Below are positions 9,627 through 17,396 of a stretch of 45,899 nt of DNA, piece after piece. The notes below the pieces were generated by a model that was given only the letters and a program-made list of their open reading frames with translations, was not told the DNA's origin and did not search any database. Location: assembly GCF_028687635.1 (NCBI RefSeq), contig NZ_JAQTZS010000024.1, positions 1-45,899 on the forward strand. The letters are read 5' to 3'. Origin of the DNA: Malikia sp. Its GTDB lineage: Bacteria; Pseudomonadota; Gammaproteobacteria; Burkholderiales; Burkholderiaceae_C. Every line of letters begins with the position of its first letter. Position 1 is the stretch's first letter. Made by a program: the position numbers and the translations under genes.

Positions 9627-10592
9627 ATGAAACGTCGTCAAGTATTGACCTTCGCCTGCGCCCTGGGCGCCAGCACCCTGGCCCTGGCCCAGAGCTACCC
9701 GAGCAAGGTGATCAAGCTGCAGGTGCCGTTCGCGCCCGGCGGCACCACCGACGTGGTCGCGCGCATCATCGCCGAGCCGCTCGGCAAGGCGCTGGGCCAG
9801 AACGTCATCGTCGAGAACAAGGCCGGTGGCGGCGGCAGCATCGGCGCGGCCGAGACCGCGCGCGCGGCGCCAGACGGCTACAACCTGGGCCTGGCGACGG
9901 TTTCGAGCATGGCCGCCAACCCGGCGATCAATCCCAAGATCCCGTACAACCCGGTGGCGGACTTCACGCCCATCATCAACATCGCCGCCACGCCCAACGT
10001 GCTGGCGGTGCACCCGAGCTTCCCGGCCAAGGACTACAAGGCCTTCATCGAGGCGGTCCGCAAGGCGCCGGGCAAATACTCGCACGCCTCGTCGGGCACC
10101 GGCACCATCCTGCACCTGCAGATGGAGCTGTTCAAGGAACAGACCAAGACCTTCATCACCCATATCCCCTATCGCGGCTCGGGGCCGGCGCTCAACGACG
10201 CGGTGGCCGGCCAGGTCGAGATGATCTTCGACAACCTGCCCTCGGCGCTGCCCTTCATCCAGGCCGGCAAGCTGGTTCCGATCGCGGTCGCGGCGCCCAG
10301 GCGCCTGGAGCAGCTGCCCAATGTGCCGACCTTCAAGGAAGTGGGTCTGGAGCCGGTCAACCGCATGGCCTTCTTCGGCCTCATCGGCCCCAAGGGCCTG
10401 CCGAAGGAGGTGGTCGACAAGGTCAATGCCGGCGTGCGCAAGTCGTTGGAAGACCCGGCGGTGCGCAAGCGCATCGAGAGCACCGGCTCGCTGATCATCG
10501 CCAACACGCCCGAGCAGTTCGCCGCGCAGATCAAGACCGAGTTCGAGCTCTACCAGCAGGTGGTCAGCAGCCGCAAGCTCAAGCTCGACTGA
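9627..10592 (+). CDS. Bug/TctC-family tripartite tricarboxylate binding protein
   Basis: Periplasmic solute-binding protein of the tripartite tricarboxylate transporter family, which usually captures small carboxylates. A signal peptide (RRQVLTFACALGASTLALAQ) is followed by YPSKVIKLQVPFAPGGTTDVVARI, the family's first ligand-loop block; NKAGGGGSIGA and GLIGPKGLP are also typical. 321 residues. AGAGG at 9615-9619 precedes ATG 9627. No tctA/tctB membrane genes are nearby, so it is one of the many orphan Bug proteins of Burkholderiales. Its substrate cannot be told from sequence. It interrupts the gsp cluster. Confidence 0.9.
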   Translation: MKRRQVLTFACALGASTLALAQSYPSKVIKLQVPFAPGGTTDVVARIIAEPLGKALGQNVIVENKAGGGGSIGAAETARAAPDGYNLGLATVSSMAANPAINPKIPYNPVADFTPIINIAATPNVLAVHPSFPAKDYKAFIEAVRKAPGKYSHASSGTGTILHLQMELFKEQTKTFITHIPYRGSGPALNDAVAGQVEMIFDNLPSALPFIQAGKLVPIAVAAPRRLEQLPNVPTFKEVGLEPVNRMAFFGLIGPKGLPKEVVDKVNAGVRKSLEDPAVRKRIESTGSLIIANTPEQFAAQIKTEFELYQQVVSSRKLKLD

Positions 10593-10620
10593 GCTGATTC
10601 AGGGCCGGCGGATGGATTGT

Positions 10621-10923
10621 TCAATCCGCCGTGACTTCGAACACCGCCTGGTCCTTGACCGCGGGCTCCCAGCCGCGCCGGTAGGCGAACGAGAGTCGCG
10701 TCGCCCCCGCCGCCAACGACTCGAAACGGAAATGCTCGACGCCGCCTTCGCCCACGGCCGACCCCGGCCGGACGAGCTCGCGCCCGGCCAGCTTGAGCAC
10801 GGCCGGATCGAAATCAGGCTGCCACTCGTAGCCGGTGGTCGGATTGGCGGCGAGCTCGATCACGAAGGCCTCGCCCTTGCTGACGCTGATCTGCGGCTGC
10901 TCCCGCTGGTATGACTTCGGCAT
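10621..10923 (-). CDS. Chagasin-like cysteine protease inhibitor (family I42)
   Basis: Small predicted inhibitor of papain-like proteases. All three loop motifs known to plug the active site in chagasin are present: NPTTGYEW (27-34), GEGGVEHFRF (about 58-67) and YRRGWEP (81-87). 100 residues, normal for I42. There is no signal peptide, so it should act in the cytoplasm. AAGGA precedes ATG 10923. It is the last gene of a minus-strand set whose first enzyme is a C1 cysteine peptidase, a natural target (inference). A 7-bp inverted repeat (GGCGGAT 10607-10613, ATCCGCC 10624-10630) spans its stop and may end both convergent transcripts. Confidence 0.85.
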   Translation of the reverse strand: MPKSYQREQPQISVSKGEAFVIELAANPTTGYEWQPDFDPAVLKLAGRELVRPGSAVGEGGVEHFRFESLAAGATRLSFAYRRGWEPAVKDQAVFEVTAD

Positions 10924-11012
10924 ATCTGCGTCCTTGCTGATGCAATCCAGGGAAGATACAGCCGCTGCCGCGGGACCGTTGCCGATGACGGTGCCGGCCC
11001 CGCGCGCCAGGC

Positions 11013-11375
11013 TCAGTACGACAGCGTGATCTTGAGACCCGGCCGGTTCTTGAGCAGCGCGAGCAGCTCGTCCAGACCAGGCTCGACCGCCTCGCCACCC
11101 TCGTCATCCGCCTCGGCCAGCACCTCGTCGAGCTCCTGCTGCGCCGCCTGTTCATCCTCGAGCGCGACCTCGGCCAGCTCGTCGGCCTCGGCGCCCGCGG
11201 ACGGCTCGGCGCCGGCGCCGGTCAGCGCCTCGAACAGTTCGACCCCCGACTGGCCCGCCGGCGCTTCGGCCAGGCCGAACCAGTGGTCGAGCTCAGCCCC
11301 GGCCGGCTCGGCCTCGAACGGCTGTTGGGCCACCTGCTGCGACCCACATTCGCATCTACATCCACGTCCACTCAT
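11013..11375 (-). CDS. Small Cys-rich N-terminus, acidic Glu/Ala-rich protein
   Basis: Unrecognised family. The 120-residue product begins MSGRGCRCECGSQQ, with three closely spaced cysteines. It continues as a very acidic Ala/Glu/Asp-rich stretch, probably helical or disordered, and ends LLKNRPGLKITLSY with a basic, beta-like tail. Start ATG 11375 has a strong AGGAGG site. It lies 42 bp after the C1 peptidase gene and 89 bp before the I42 inhibitor on the same strand, so it is probably cotranscribed. It could be a substrate, a metal-binding partner or a second regulator of the peptidase; nothing in the sequence decides this. Confidence 0.7.
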   Translation of the reverse strand: MSGRGCRCECGSQQVAQQPFEAEPAGAELDHWFGLAEAPAGQSGVELFEALTGAGAEPSAGAEADELAEVALEDEQAAQQELDEVLAEADDEGGEAVEPGLDELLALLKNRPGLKITLSY

Positions 11376-11417
11376 GTTGTCCTCCTGGTGTTTCGGGGCG
11401 GGGCGGGCCATGCCGCC

Positions 11418-12518
11418 TCAGATGGACTGCAGGGCACGGCAGAACGCCAGCCTGAACTGCGGGCAGACCTTGAGGGCCGCCTGGACGCGGCTGACCACGG
11501 CCATGACGGCGCGCGAGCACAGCGGTGCGCGGCCGACGCGACAGACATGGAACAGCAGGCAGGCCCGCAGGGTCCGGTTGGTCTGCGCGGCGCGCAGCAC
11601 GCTGGTCAGGTAGATCCGGTGCTTGAGGCAGGGGTCCTCCACCGGCACCGGACATTGGTTGAGCTGCACATCGTAGAAGGCGAACTGGGTATCGAGGCCG
11701 CTGTCGCCATAGGCGATGCGGAACCAGCCGCGCGAGCCATCGGGCCCGAGCTCGCCCCAGCCGGTGCCCCAGCTGTTCTTGCAGATCCAGTATTTGCCAG
11801 TCTCGTTGTAGCCGACCACCGAGATCGCGTGGTAGCCCGCCAGGCTGCCACTGACATGCTTGTAGACACCGCCCGCATAGCTGAAGAAGTCCTGGTAGAC
11901 CGCCATGCCGGCGACCATCGGACCGCGCGCGGCCAGCAGGTTCTTGCGGTCGGCCAGCGCGAGCACCTGGGTCCAGCCGTCGATCTTGAAGATCGGCGCG
12001 ACACCCGGCTTGCAGGGCTGGTTGCTGTCGACGTAGGGGAAATCGGCCTCCCTGGCGACCCCGGTGTTCTTGCAGAAGTCGAGCGCGGGGGCGAAGTTCC
12101 AGCCATTGCCGCAGCAGTTGCCGCAGCCGCAATAGAACAGGTGGGACTCCGACAGGTCGAGGTCGAGATTGGGGTTCTGGCAGACGATATTGGCGCGCGC
12201 CTCGATGGTGGCCAGCGTGCCATGCGCGACGCAGGAGCCGCAGCCGCCCTGGTCCTTGATCGAGGTGACCCAGTTGCCGCCGTTGTTGCGCCAGTCGATC
12301 GCGAGCGGAAAGCCGGCCTCGGCCTGCAGCGCGCGCAATGCGGTGGCGGCCTTGATGGCCTTCTCGGTCGCTTCCAGTTCGGCCTTGTCGATGCGCAGGC
12401 CCAGCATCTCCTGCTGCTGTTCGGCGCTCAGCTGCGACACGCTGGTGGCGGCGGCCTGCCAGTCCAGGCCCTCCTTGGCAATCGCGTTCTGTATGGTCTT
12501 GAGGCTTTCCGTCGTCAT
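11418..12518 (-). CDS. Papain-like cysteine peptidase (family C1)
   Basis: Predicted thiol endopeptidase. The papain tetrad is visible: Gln90 (oxyanion hole), Cys96 in DQGGCGSCVAHG, His230 in GYHAISVVGY and Asn248 in CKNSWGTGWGE. Val replaces the usual Trp after the catalytic Cys. The mature-like domain starts near Asp75 (AIDWRNNGGNWVTSIKDQ). Before it is a 70-residue helical N-terminal extension containing LDWQAAATSVSQLSAEQQ, a possible propeptide. No signal peptide is seen. After about residue 288 there is an unusual 75-residue Cys- and Arg-rich tail. AGGGAGA precedes ATG 12518. 366 residues. An I42 inhibitor lies two genes downstream. Confidence 0.88.
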   Translation of the reverse strand: MTTESLKTIQNAIAKEGLDWQAAATSVSQLSAEQQQEMLGLRIDKAELEATEKAIKAATALRALQAEAGFPLAIDWRNNGGNWVTSIKDQGGCGSCVAHGTLATIEARANIVCQNPNLDLDLSESHLFYCGCGNCCGNGWNFAPALDFCKNTGVAREADFPYVDSNQPCKPGVAPIFKIDGWTQVLALADRKNLLAARGPMVAGMAVYQDFFSYAGGVYKHVSGSLAGYHAISVVGYNETGKYWICKNSWGTGWGELGPDGSRGWFRIAYGDSGLDTQFAFYDVQLNQCPVPVEDPCLKHRIYLTSVLRAAQTNRTLRACLLFHVCRVGRAPLCSRAVMAVVSRVQAALKVCPQFRLAFCRALQSI

Positions 12519-12610
12519 TTGTCGATCTCCCTGTAAAACCAGGCCTGCGCTGACAGACAACGCAGTCCAACCTGCCAGGCGCAAACGCCTGGCTCCCACC
12601 CGTCAGCATT

Positions 12611-14050
12611 TCAGCGCGGCGGTTCCAAATCGGTTACAGACTCATGGGCATCGACCCAGCACAGGCTGCGCGAGAGGCTGACCCGTCCGTGCTTGACGTG
12701 AACCCAGTTCACCTGCGCCTCGTCCTGGGCGCAACCCAGGCGCCGCAGGCGGTGCAGCGCGACCTTCAGGTTCTGCAGCGCCTGATCGCCGTCCGAATCG
12801 GGCCAGAGCAGGTCGGACAGGCGCTCGACCGGCACCTTGTAGCCGCCTTCGCCGATCAAGGCCAGCAGCAGCGACCTGGTGCGCTGGCCCTTCCAGTCGC
12901 GGTCGTAGAGGCGCCGGCCCTTGATCTCGACGATGAACTCGCCCTGGGTGTGGATGCGCACATGCGGCGGAGCGCCCGACGTTGACGGGCTATGGCCGTC
13001 CAGCTTCAATTCCAGCCCGGGCAGCCAGTCGGCGCCGCGGTGCAGCGGCCTGAGGGTCTCGCCGAGCGGCAGCAAGGCACGGGCTTCAGCGAGCGCCTGG
13101 CGCGCCCGGTCGAGCTCGCCCGATCCCGCCACCAGCTGGGCCAGTTCGAGCCGGCCAGCCAGCGCCAGCTGGTCCAGACCGAGCGCTGTCCAATCGGGAC
13201 AGCTGTGCAGCAGCCGTGCCCTGGCCTCGTCGACCCGCTGCAGATCGGCCATGGCCTGGACCTGCAGCAGGGCCGCCAGCTGCACCGCGAGCCGAGCCCC
13301 CGCGCGTGCGCCGGCGCTGGCAGATTCCTCGGCATGCACCAGGGCGCGCAAGGCTTCGCCACCCCTCAGGGCCGCGACCCCGAGCACGAAATGCCGGCCG
13401 GCCTGCAGCAGGGTCAGGCGCTCGGGGATGGCCGTACGCGCGATGCGGCCCGAGAGCGCCGTGACCTGGTCCCGGCATCCTTGCAGCGCGGCGGCGTACA
13501 GGCACAGCAGCGGCGGCAGCAGACCTGCTGGTCCCTGCGGCGGCAGCGCGGCTTCGGAGTCAGCAAGAATCTCCAGCGCCCCCGCCGCATCGCCCCTGAA
13601 CAGACGGTTCAGGGCCAGCGCGCCATCGAGCCAGCCACGCGCGAGGGCGCTGCCGCCAGAGCCCAGGCAGCAGAATGCGGCATCCGAGAGCTGCACGTCG
13701 GCGCGCACCAGACGGCCCGCCAGGGAATCCACCACCCCGGCCAGCGCGCGCAGCGCCAGCAGCAAGTTGCCGGGGCGTTCGTCCTCGACGAGCGTGATCG
13801 CCTCGCCGAAGGTCAGTCTGGCCGTCGCGCAATCGCCATCACGCAACAGGGCGATGAGCCCGAGGCGCAGCAGCAGGGCCGCGCGCCGCCGCGACGGCAG
13901 CGCTGGCGCAGCCGCCAGCCCGTCGAGCAGGCGGTCGCGCCAGTCGTCGAGCCGCTCGAAACCGCGCGCCGAGCGCAGGATCGCATCGACGGCCTGACAG
14001 GCGTCGGCAGCCAGCTCTGCTGGCGCCACGGGTTGATCCACATCTGACAT
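12611..14050 (-). CDS. TPR-like regulator with C-terminal winged-helix (SARP/OmpR-type) domain
   Basis: Predicted transcription factor. Residues 1 to about 345 are helical Ala/Leu-rich repeats resembling TPRs. From about residue 365 comes a winged helix: [18 protein letters not shown], then [12 protein letters not shown], then [20 protein letters not shown] and [12 protein letters not shown]. This order resembles DNA-binding domains of the SARP/BTAD class, here at the C-terminus instead of the N-terminus. No LuxR helix-turn-helix or STAND ATPase is visible. 479 residues from ATG 14050, preceded by AGGGGGG. It is the first gene of the minus-strand peptidase set and probably controls it (inference). 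Confidence 0.75.
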   Translation of the reverse strand: MSDVDQPVAPAELAADACQAVDAILRSARGFERLDDWRDRLLDGLAAAPALPSRRRAALLLRLGLIALLRDGDCATARLTFGEAITLVEDERPGNLLLALRALAGVVDSLAGRLVRADVQLSDAAFCCLGSGGSALARGWLDGALALNRLFRGDAAGALEILADSEAALPPQGPAGLLPPLLCLYAAALQGCRDQVTALSGRIARTAIPERLTLLQAGRHFVLGVAALRGGEALRALVHAEESASAGARAGARLAVQLAALLQVQAMADLQRVDEARARLLHSCPDWTALGLDQLALAGRLELAQLVAGSGELDRARQALAEARALLPLGETLRPLHRGADWLPGLELKLDGHSPSTSGAPPHVRIHTQGEFIVEIKGRRLYDRDWKGQRTRSLLLALIGEGGYKVPVERLSDLLWPDSDGDQALQNLKVALHRLRRLGCAQDEAQVNWVHVKHGRVSLSRSLCWVDAHESVTDLEPPR

Positions 14051-14156
14051 AGTCCCCCCTGAGCCCGCCAATCCAGACCGGGGACGGCCCCGTTCGCGAT
14101 CAGCAGACTTTGATCCATTCGTTCTTGCAAAGCATTCGAGTGACAGATGCTGTCCC

Positions 14157-14162
14157 TACAAT
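14157..14162 (+). promoter_or_regulatory. -10 hexamer for a possibly leaderless transcript
   Basis: TACAAT ends six bases before ATG 14169, and no ribosome site precedes that ATG. This geometry would start the transcript at or next to the A of the start codon. No good -35 is seen; ATTCGA lies at 17-bp spacing. Confidence 0.4.
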
Positions 14163-14168
14163 GCCCGC

Positions 14169-15206
14169 ATGTCCACCACCGACTCGCACTCCCCCCGCCT
14201 CTCCATGCTCGACCTGGTCACCGTGCGCGAGGGCGGCAGCGTCGCCGACGCGCTGGCCATCGCGCGCCGCACGGCCCGGCACGCCGAAAGCCTGGGCTTT
14301 GCGCGCTACTGGCTGGCCGAGCACCACAACATGCCGGGCGTCGCGAGCTCGGCCACCGCCGTGCTGGTCGGCCATGTCGCGGGCACGACCGAACGCATCC
14401 GGGTCGGCTCGGGCGGCATCATGCTGCCGAATCACGCGCCGCTGGTGGTGGCCGAGGCCTTCGGCACGCTGGCCGAGCTCTACCCGGGCCGGATCGACCT
14501 CGGACTGGGCCGCGCGCCCGGCACCAACAGCCTGACCATGCGCGCCCTGCGGCGCGAGCGGGTCGAAACCGAGGACGACTTCCCGGCCGACGTCGCCGAA
14601 CTGCAGCGCCTGCTGGCGCCGGCCCAGCCCGGCCAGCGCCTGATCGCGCTGCCGGGCGCCGGCACCCAGGTGCCGATCTGGCTGCTGGGCTCCAGCCTGT
14701 ATTCGGCCCGGCTGGCGGCCGAACGCGGCCTGCCCTACGCCTTCGCCTCGCATTTCGCGCCGCGCATGCTGCTGCAGGCGCTCGACCTGTACCGGCGCCA
14801 TTTCCGGCCCTCGGCCCAGCTGCAGCAGCCCTACGTCATCATCGGCGTGCCGCTGGTCGCCGCGCCGACCGACGAGGAAGCCGAATTCCTTGCCAGCAGC
14901 CATTACCAGCGTGTGCTCGGCATCCTGACCAACCAGCGCCGTGCGCTGCCACCGCCGGTGCCCCATTTCCTGGAAAACCTGCCGGCGCAGCACCGCGCCG
15001 CCGTGCTCGACTTCCTGGCGGCCGGCGTGGTCGGCGGCCCCGAGACCGTGCGCGCGGGCCTGACCCGGCTGGTCGAACTGACCGGCGCCGACGAGCTGAT
15101 GCTGGTCAGCGACGTGTTCGACCCGGAGCTGCGGCTGCGTTCACTCGATATCGCCGCCCAGGCACTGGCGACGGCCTTCCCGGCCAGTCAAGCCCAGCCG
15201 GCCTGA
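14169..15206 (+). CDS. Luciferase-like (LLM-class) flavin-dependent oxidoreductase
   Basis: Predicted FMN- or F420-type TIM-barrel monooxygenase of the bacterial luciferase superfamily, closest in look to the YhbW/MsnO8 group. Hallmarks: [18 protein letters not shown] at the N-terminus, [38 protein letters not shown] and [16 protein letters not shown]. 345 residues. Substrate unknown. It is divergent from the regulator gene and lies 12 bases upstream of gspF, so the displaced gspF may be transcribed with it. Confidence 0.88.
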   Translation: MSTTDSHSPRLSMLDLVTVREGGSVADALAIARRTARHAESLGFARYWLAEHHNMPGVASSATAVLVGHVAGTTERIRVGSGGIMLPNHAPLVVAEAFGTLAELYPGRIDLGLGRAPGTNSLTMRALRRERVETEDDFPADVAELQRLLAPAQPGQRLIALPGAGTQVPIWLLGSSLYSARLAAERGLPYAFASHFAPRMLLQALDLYRRHFRPSAQLQQPYVIIGVPLVAAPTDEEAEFLASSHYQRVLGILTNQRRALPPPVPHFLENLPAQHRAAVLDFLAAGVVGGPETVRAGLTRLVELTGADELMLVSDVFDPELRLRSLDIAAQALATAFPASQAQPA

Positions 15207-15218
15207 TACCGCAACCCC

Positions 15219-16445
15219 ATGCCCGCCTACCGCTACGAAGCGCTGGATGCCGACGGCCGCCAGCAGCAGGGCCTGATGGAAGCCGACACCGCGCGCGCGG
15301 CCCGCACCCTGCTGCGCCAGCGCGGCCTGATCCCGCTCGAAGTACTGCCGGCGATGGGCAGCGAGGAAGCGCCCGCCAGCGGCTGGAACCGCCAGCTCTG
15401 GCGCGCGCGCACCTTCAACGCCGTCGCGCTGGCGGTCTGGACACGCCAGCTCGCCGGCCTGGTGAGTTCGGGTCTGCAGCTCGAACGCGGTCTCGCCGCC
15501 CTGGCCGACGAAGCCGACCAGCCCGAGCAGCAGCGCCTGGTCGCCAGCCTGCGCGCCGAGGTCAACGCCGGCTCCAGCTTCGCGCGCGCGCTGGGCCAGC
15601 ATCCGCGCGAGTTCGACGCCAGCTACCGCGCGGTGATCGCCGCCGGCGAACAGGGCGGCCAGCTCGGCACCGTGCTGGAACGGCTGGCCGATGACCTGGA
15701 GGAGCGCGAGGCGCTGCGCAACAAGCTGATCTCGGCCGCGCTCTACCCCGCCATCGTGACGCTGTTCGCGATCGTGATCGTGGTCTTCCTGATGAGCTAC
15801 GTCGTGCCCCAGGTCGCCAATGTCTTCGCTGGCAGCAAGCGCGCGCTGCCCGTGCTGACCGTGATCATGCTCTGGCTCAGCCAGATGGTGCGGCAATGGG
15901 GCTGGCTGGCGGCGCTGCTGCTGGCCGGCGGCGGAGTCGCACTGGCGCAGGCGCGCCGCAACGAGCCCCTGCGCGAGCGCATGGATGCGGCCTGGCTCAA
16001 GCTGCCGCTGGTGGGCCGCATCGCGCGCGGCTACAACGCGGCGCGCTTCGCCGCCACGCTCGCGATGCTGGCCGGCGCCGGCGTGCCGATCCTGCGCGCG
16101 CTGCAGACCGCGGCCGAGACGCTGCACAACCGCGCGCTGCGCGCCGACGCGCTCGACGCGCTGGTGCTGGTGCGCGAGGGGGCGCCGCTGGCCGGTGCGC
16201 TGGCGTCGAAGAAGCGTTTTCCGGGGCTGATCTCGATGTTCGCGCGCCTGGGCGAGCAGACCGGCCAGTTGCCGGCCATGCTCGAACGCGCCGCGACCCA
16301 GCTCAGCGCCGAGGTCCAGCGCCGCGCGCTGCGCCTGGCCACGCTATTGGAGCCGCTGCTGATCGTCGTGATGGGCCTGGTGGTGATGCTGATCGTGCTC
16401 GCGGTGCTGTTGCCCATCATCCAGCTCAACCAGCTGGTGAAGTGA
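15219..16445 (+). CDS. gspF: Type II secretion inner-membrane platform protein GspF
   Basis: Polytopic T2SS protein that couples GspE to pseudopilus growth. The two repeated cytoplasmic GspF domains are recognisable: [21 protein letters not shown] (about 70) and [21 protein letters not shown] (about 275). Membrane spans lie at about 171-195, 221-242 and 376-400, ending [19 protein letters not shown]. It starts [18 protein letters not shown], the usual N-terminus. 408 residues. It is separated from gspE by 5.7 kb of unrelated genes, which is unusual since gspE and gspF are commonly adjacent. Confidence 0.95.
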   Translation: MPAYRYEALDADGRQQQGLMEADTARAARTLLRQRGLIPLEVLPAMGSEEAPASGWNRQLWRARTFNAVALAVWTRQLAGLVSSGLQLERGLAALADEADQPEQQRLVASLRAEVNAGSSFARALGQHPREFDASYRAVIAAGEQGGQLGTVLERLADDLEEREALRNKLISAALYPAIVTLFAIVIVVFLMSYVVPQVANVFAGSKRALPVLTVIMLWLSQMVRQWGWLAALLLAGGGVALAQARRNEPLRERMDAAWLKLPLVGRIARGYNAARFAATLAMLAGAGVPILRALQTAAETLHNRALRADALDALVLVREGAPLAGALASKKRFPGLISMFARLGEQTGQLPAMLERAATQLSAEVQRRALRLATLLEPLLIVVMGLVVMLIVLAVLLPIIQLNQLVK

Positions 16446-16491
16446 GGCCGGTCGCGGTTAAGCTAGCCGGGCCGCCACCACAGGAGTCCAC

Positions 16492-17388
16492 ATGCCCGCC
16501 ACCTTGGAAGGCCAGCTCGTCGTCGCGATCTCCTCGCGCGCGCTGTTCGACTTCGAACAGGAGAACCAGGTTTTCGAGCAGGGCGACGACCGCGCCTACA
16601 TGCAGCTGCAGCTCGCGCGACTGGAACAACCGGCGCCGCCGGGCGTCGCGTTCTCGCTGGTGCGCAAGCTGCTGAGCTTCAATTCGCCCGGCGAGCCGCG
16701 CGTCGAGGTCGTGATCCTGTCGCGCAACGACCCGGTCTCGGGGCTGCGCGTGTTCCGCTCGGCCCAGCATTACGGCCTGGGCATCGAGCGCGGCGTCTTC
16801 ACGCGCGGCCAGTCGCCCTGGCGCTACCTGCGTCCGCTGCGCGCCAACCTGTTCCTGTCGACCCACCTGAGCGACGTGCGCGCCGCGCTCGCCGCCGGCG
16901 TGCCGGCGGCACAGGTCTACCCGCAATCGGTGCACGCCAGCGACGCGCACCCGCACGAGGTCCGCATCGCCTTCGACGGCGACGCGGTGCTGTTCTCGGA
17001 CGAGGCCGAGCGCGTCTACCAGGCCCGGGGCCTGGGCGCCTTCCAGCAGCACGAGCAAGACCGTGCCGATCAGCCGCTGCCGGGCGGCCCGTTCAAGCCG
17101 CTGCTGGAAGCGCTGCAAAAACTGCAAAGCGCGGCCAGCGCCGGCATGCACCTGCGCACCGCGCTGGTCACGGCGCGCAGCGCGCCGGCGCACGAGCGCG
17201 CCATCCGCACCCTGATGGACTGGGACATCGCGATCGACGAGGCCATGTTCCTCGGCGGCCTGCCCAAGGGCGAGTTCCTGCGCGAGTTCGAGCCCGACTT
17301 CTTCTTCGATGACCAGACCGGCCATATCGAATCGGCCGCGCTGCATGTGCCATCCGGCCATGTGGCGTCCGGCGTCGCCAACCCCTGA
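16492..17388 (+). CDS. Cytosolic 5'-nucleotidase, cN-I family
   Basis: Predicted to dephosphorylate nucleoside monophosphates. The N-terminal AISSRALFDFEQENQVF, VEVVILSRNDPVSGLRVF, then IAFDGDAVLFSDEAERVYQ and the late PHERAIR-like and FLREFEPDFFFDDQTGH segments match the 5-nucleotidase (cN-I) family of HAD-like enzymes. DGDAVLFSDE is the acidic active-site block. 298 residues, normal size. AGGAG precedes ATG 16492. It lies 46 bp after gspF and 8 bp before the ABC transporter gene; no functional link is evident. Confidence 0.85.
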   Translation: MPATLEGQLVVAISSRALFDFEQENQVFEQGDDRAYMQLQLARLEQPAPPGVAFSLVRKLLSFNSPGEPRVEVVILSRNDPVSGLRVFRSAQHYGLGIERGVFTRGQSPWRYLRPLRANLFLSTHLSDVRAALAAGVPAAQVYPQSVHASDAHPHEVRIAFDGDAVLFSDEAERVYQARGLGAFQQHEQDRADQPLPGGPFKPLLEALQKLQSAASAGMHLRTALVTARSAPAHERAIRTLMDWDIAIDEAMFLGGLPKGEFLREFEPDFFFDDQTGHIESAALHVPSGHVASGVANP

Positions 17389-17396
17389 ATGCCTCC

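Noticed and set aside
12611-14050. Regulator as a MalT/LuxR-type (LAL) protein
   Set aside because: No ATP-binding motif and no LuxR helix-turn-helix; the C-terminal pattern is winged-helix.
9627-15206. Block between gspE and gspF as a discrete transposon
   Set aside because: No transposase, integrase, terminal inverted repeats or target duplication could be seen at its ends.
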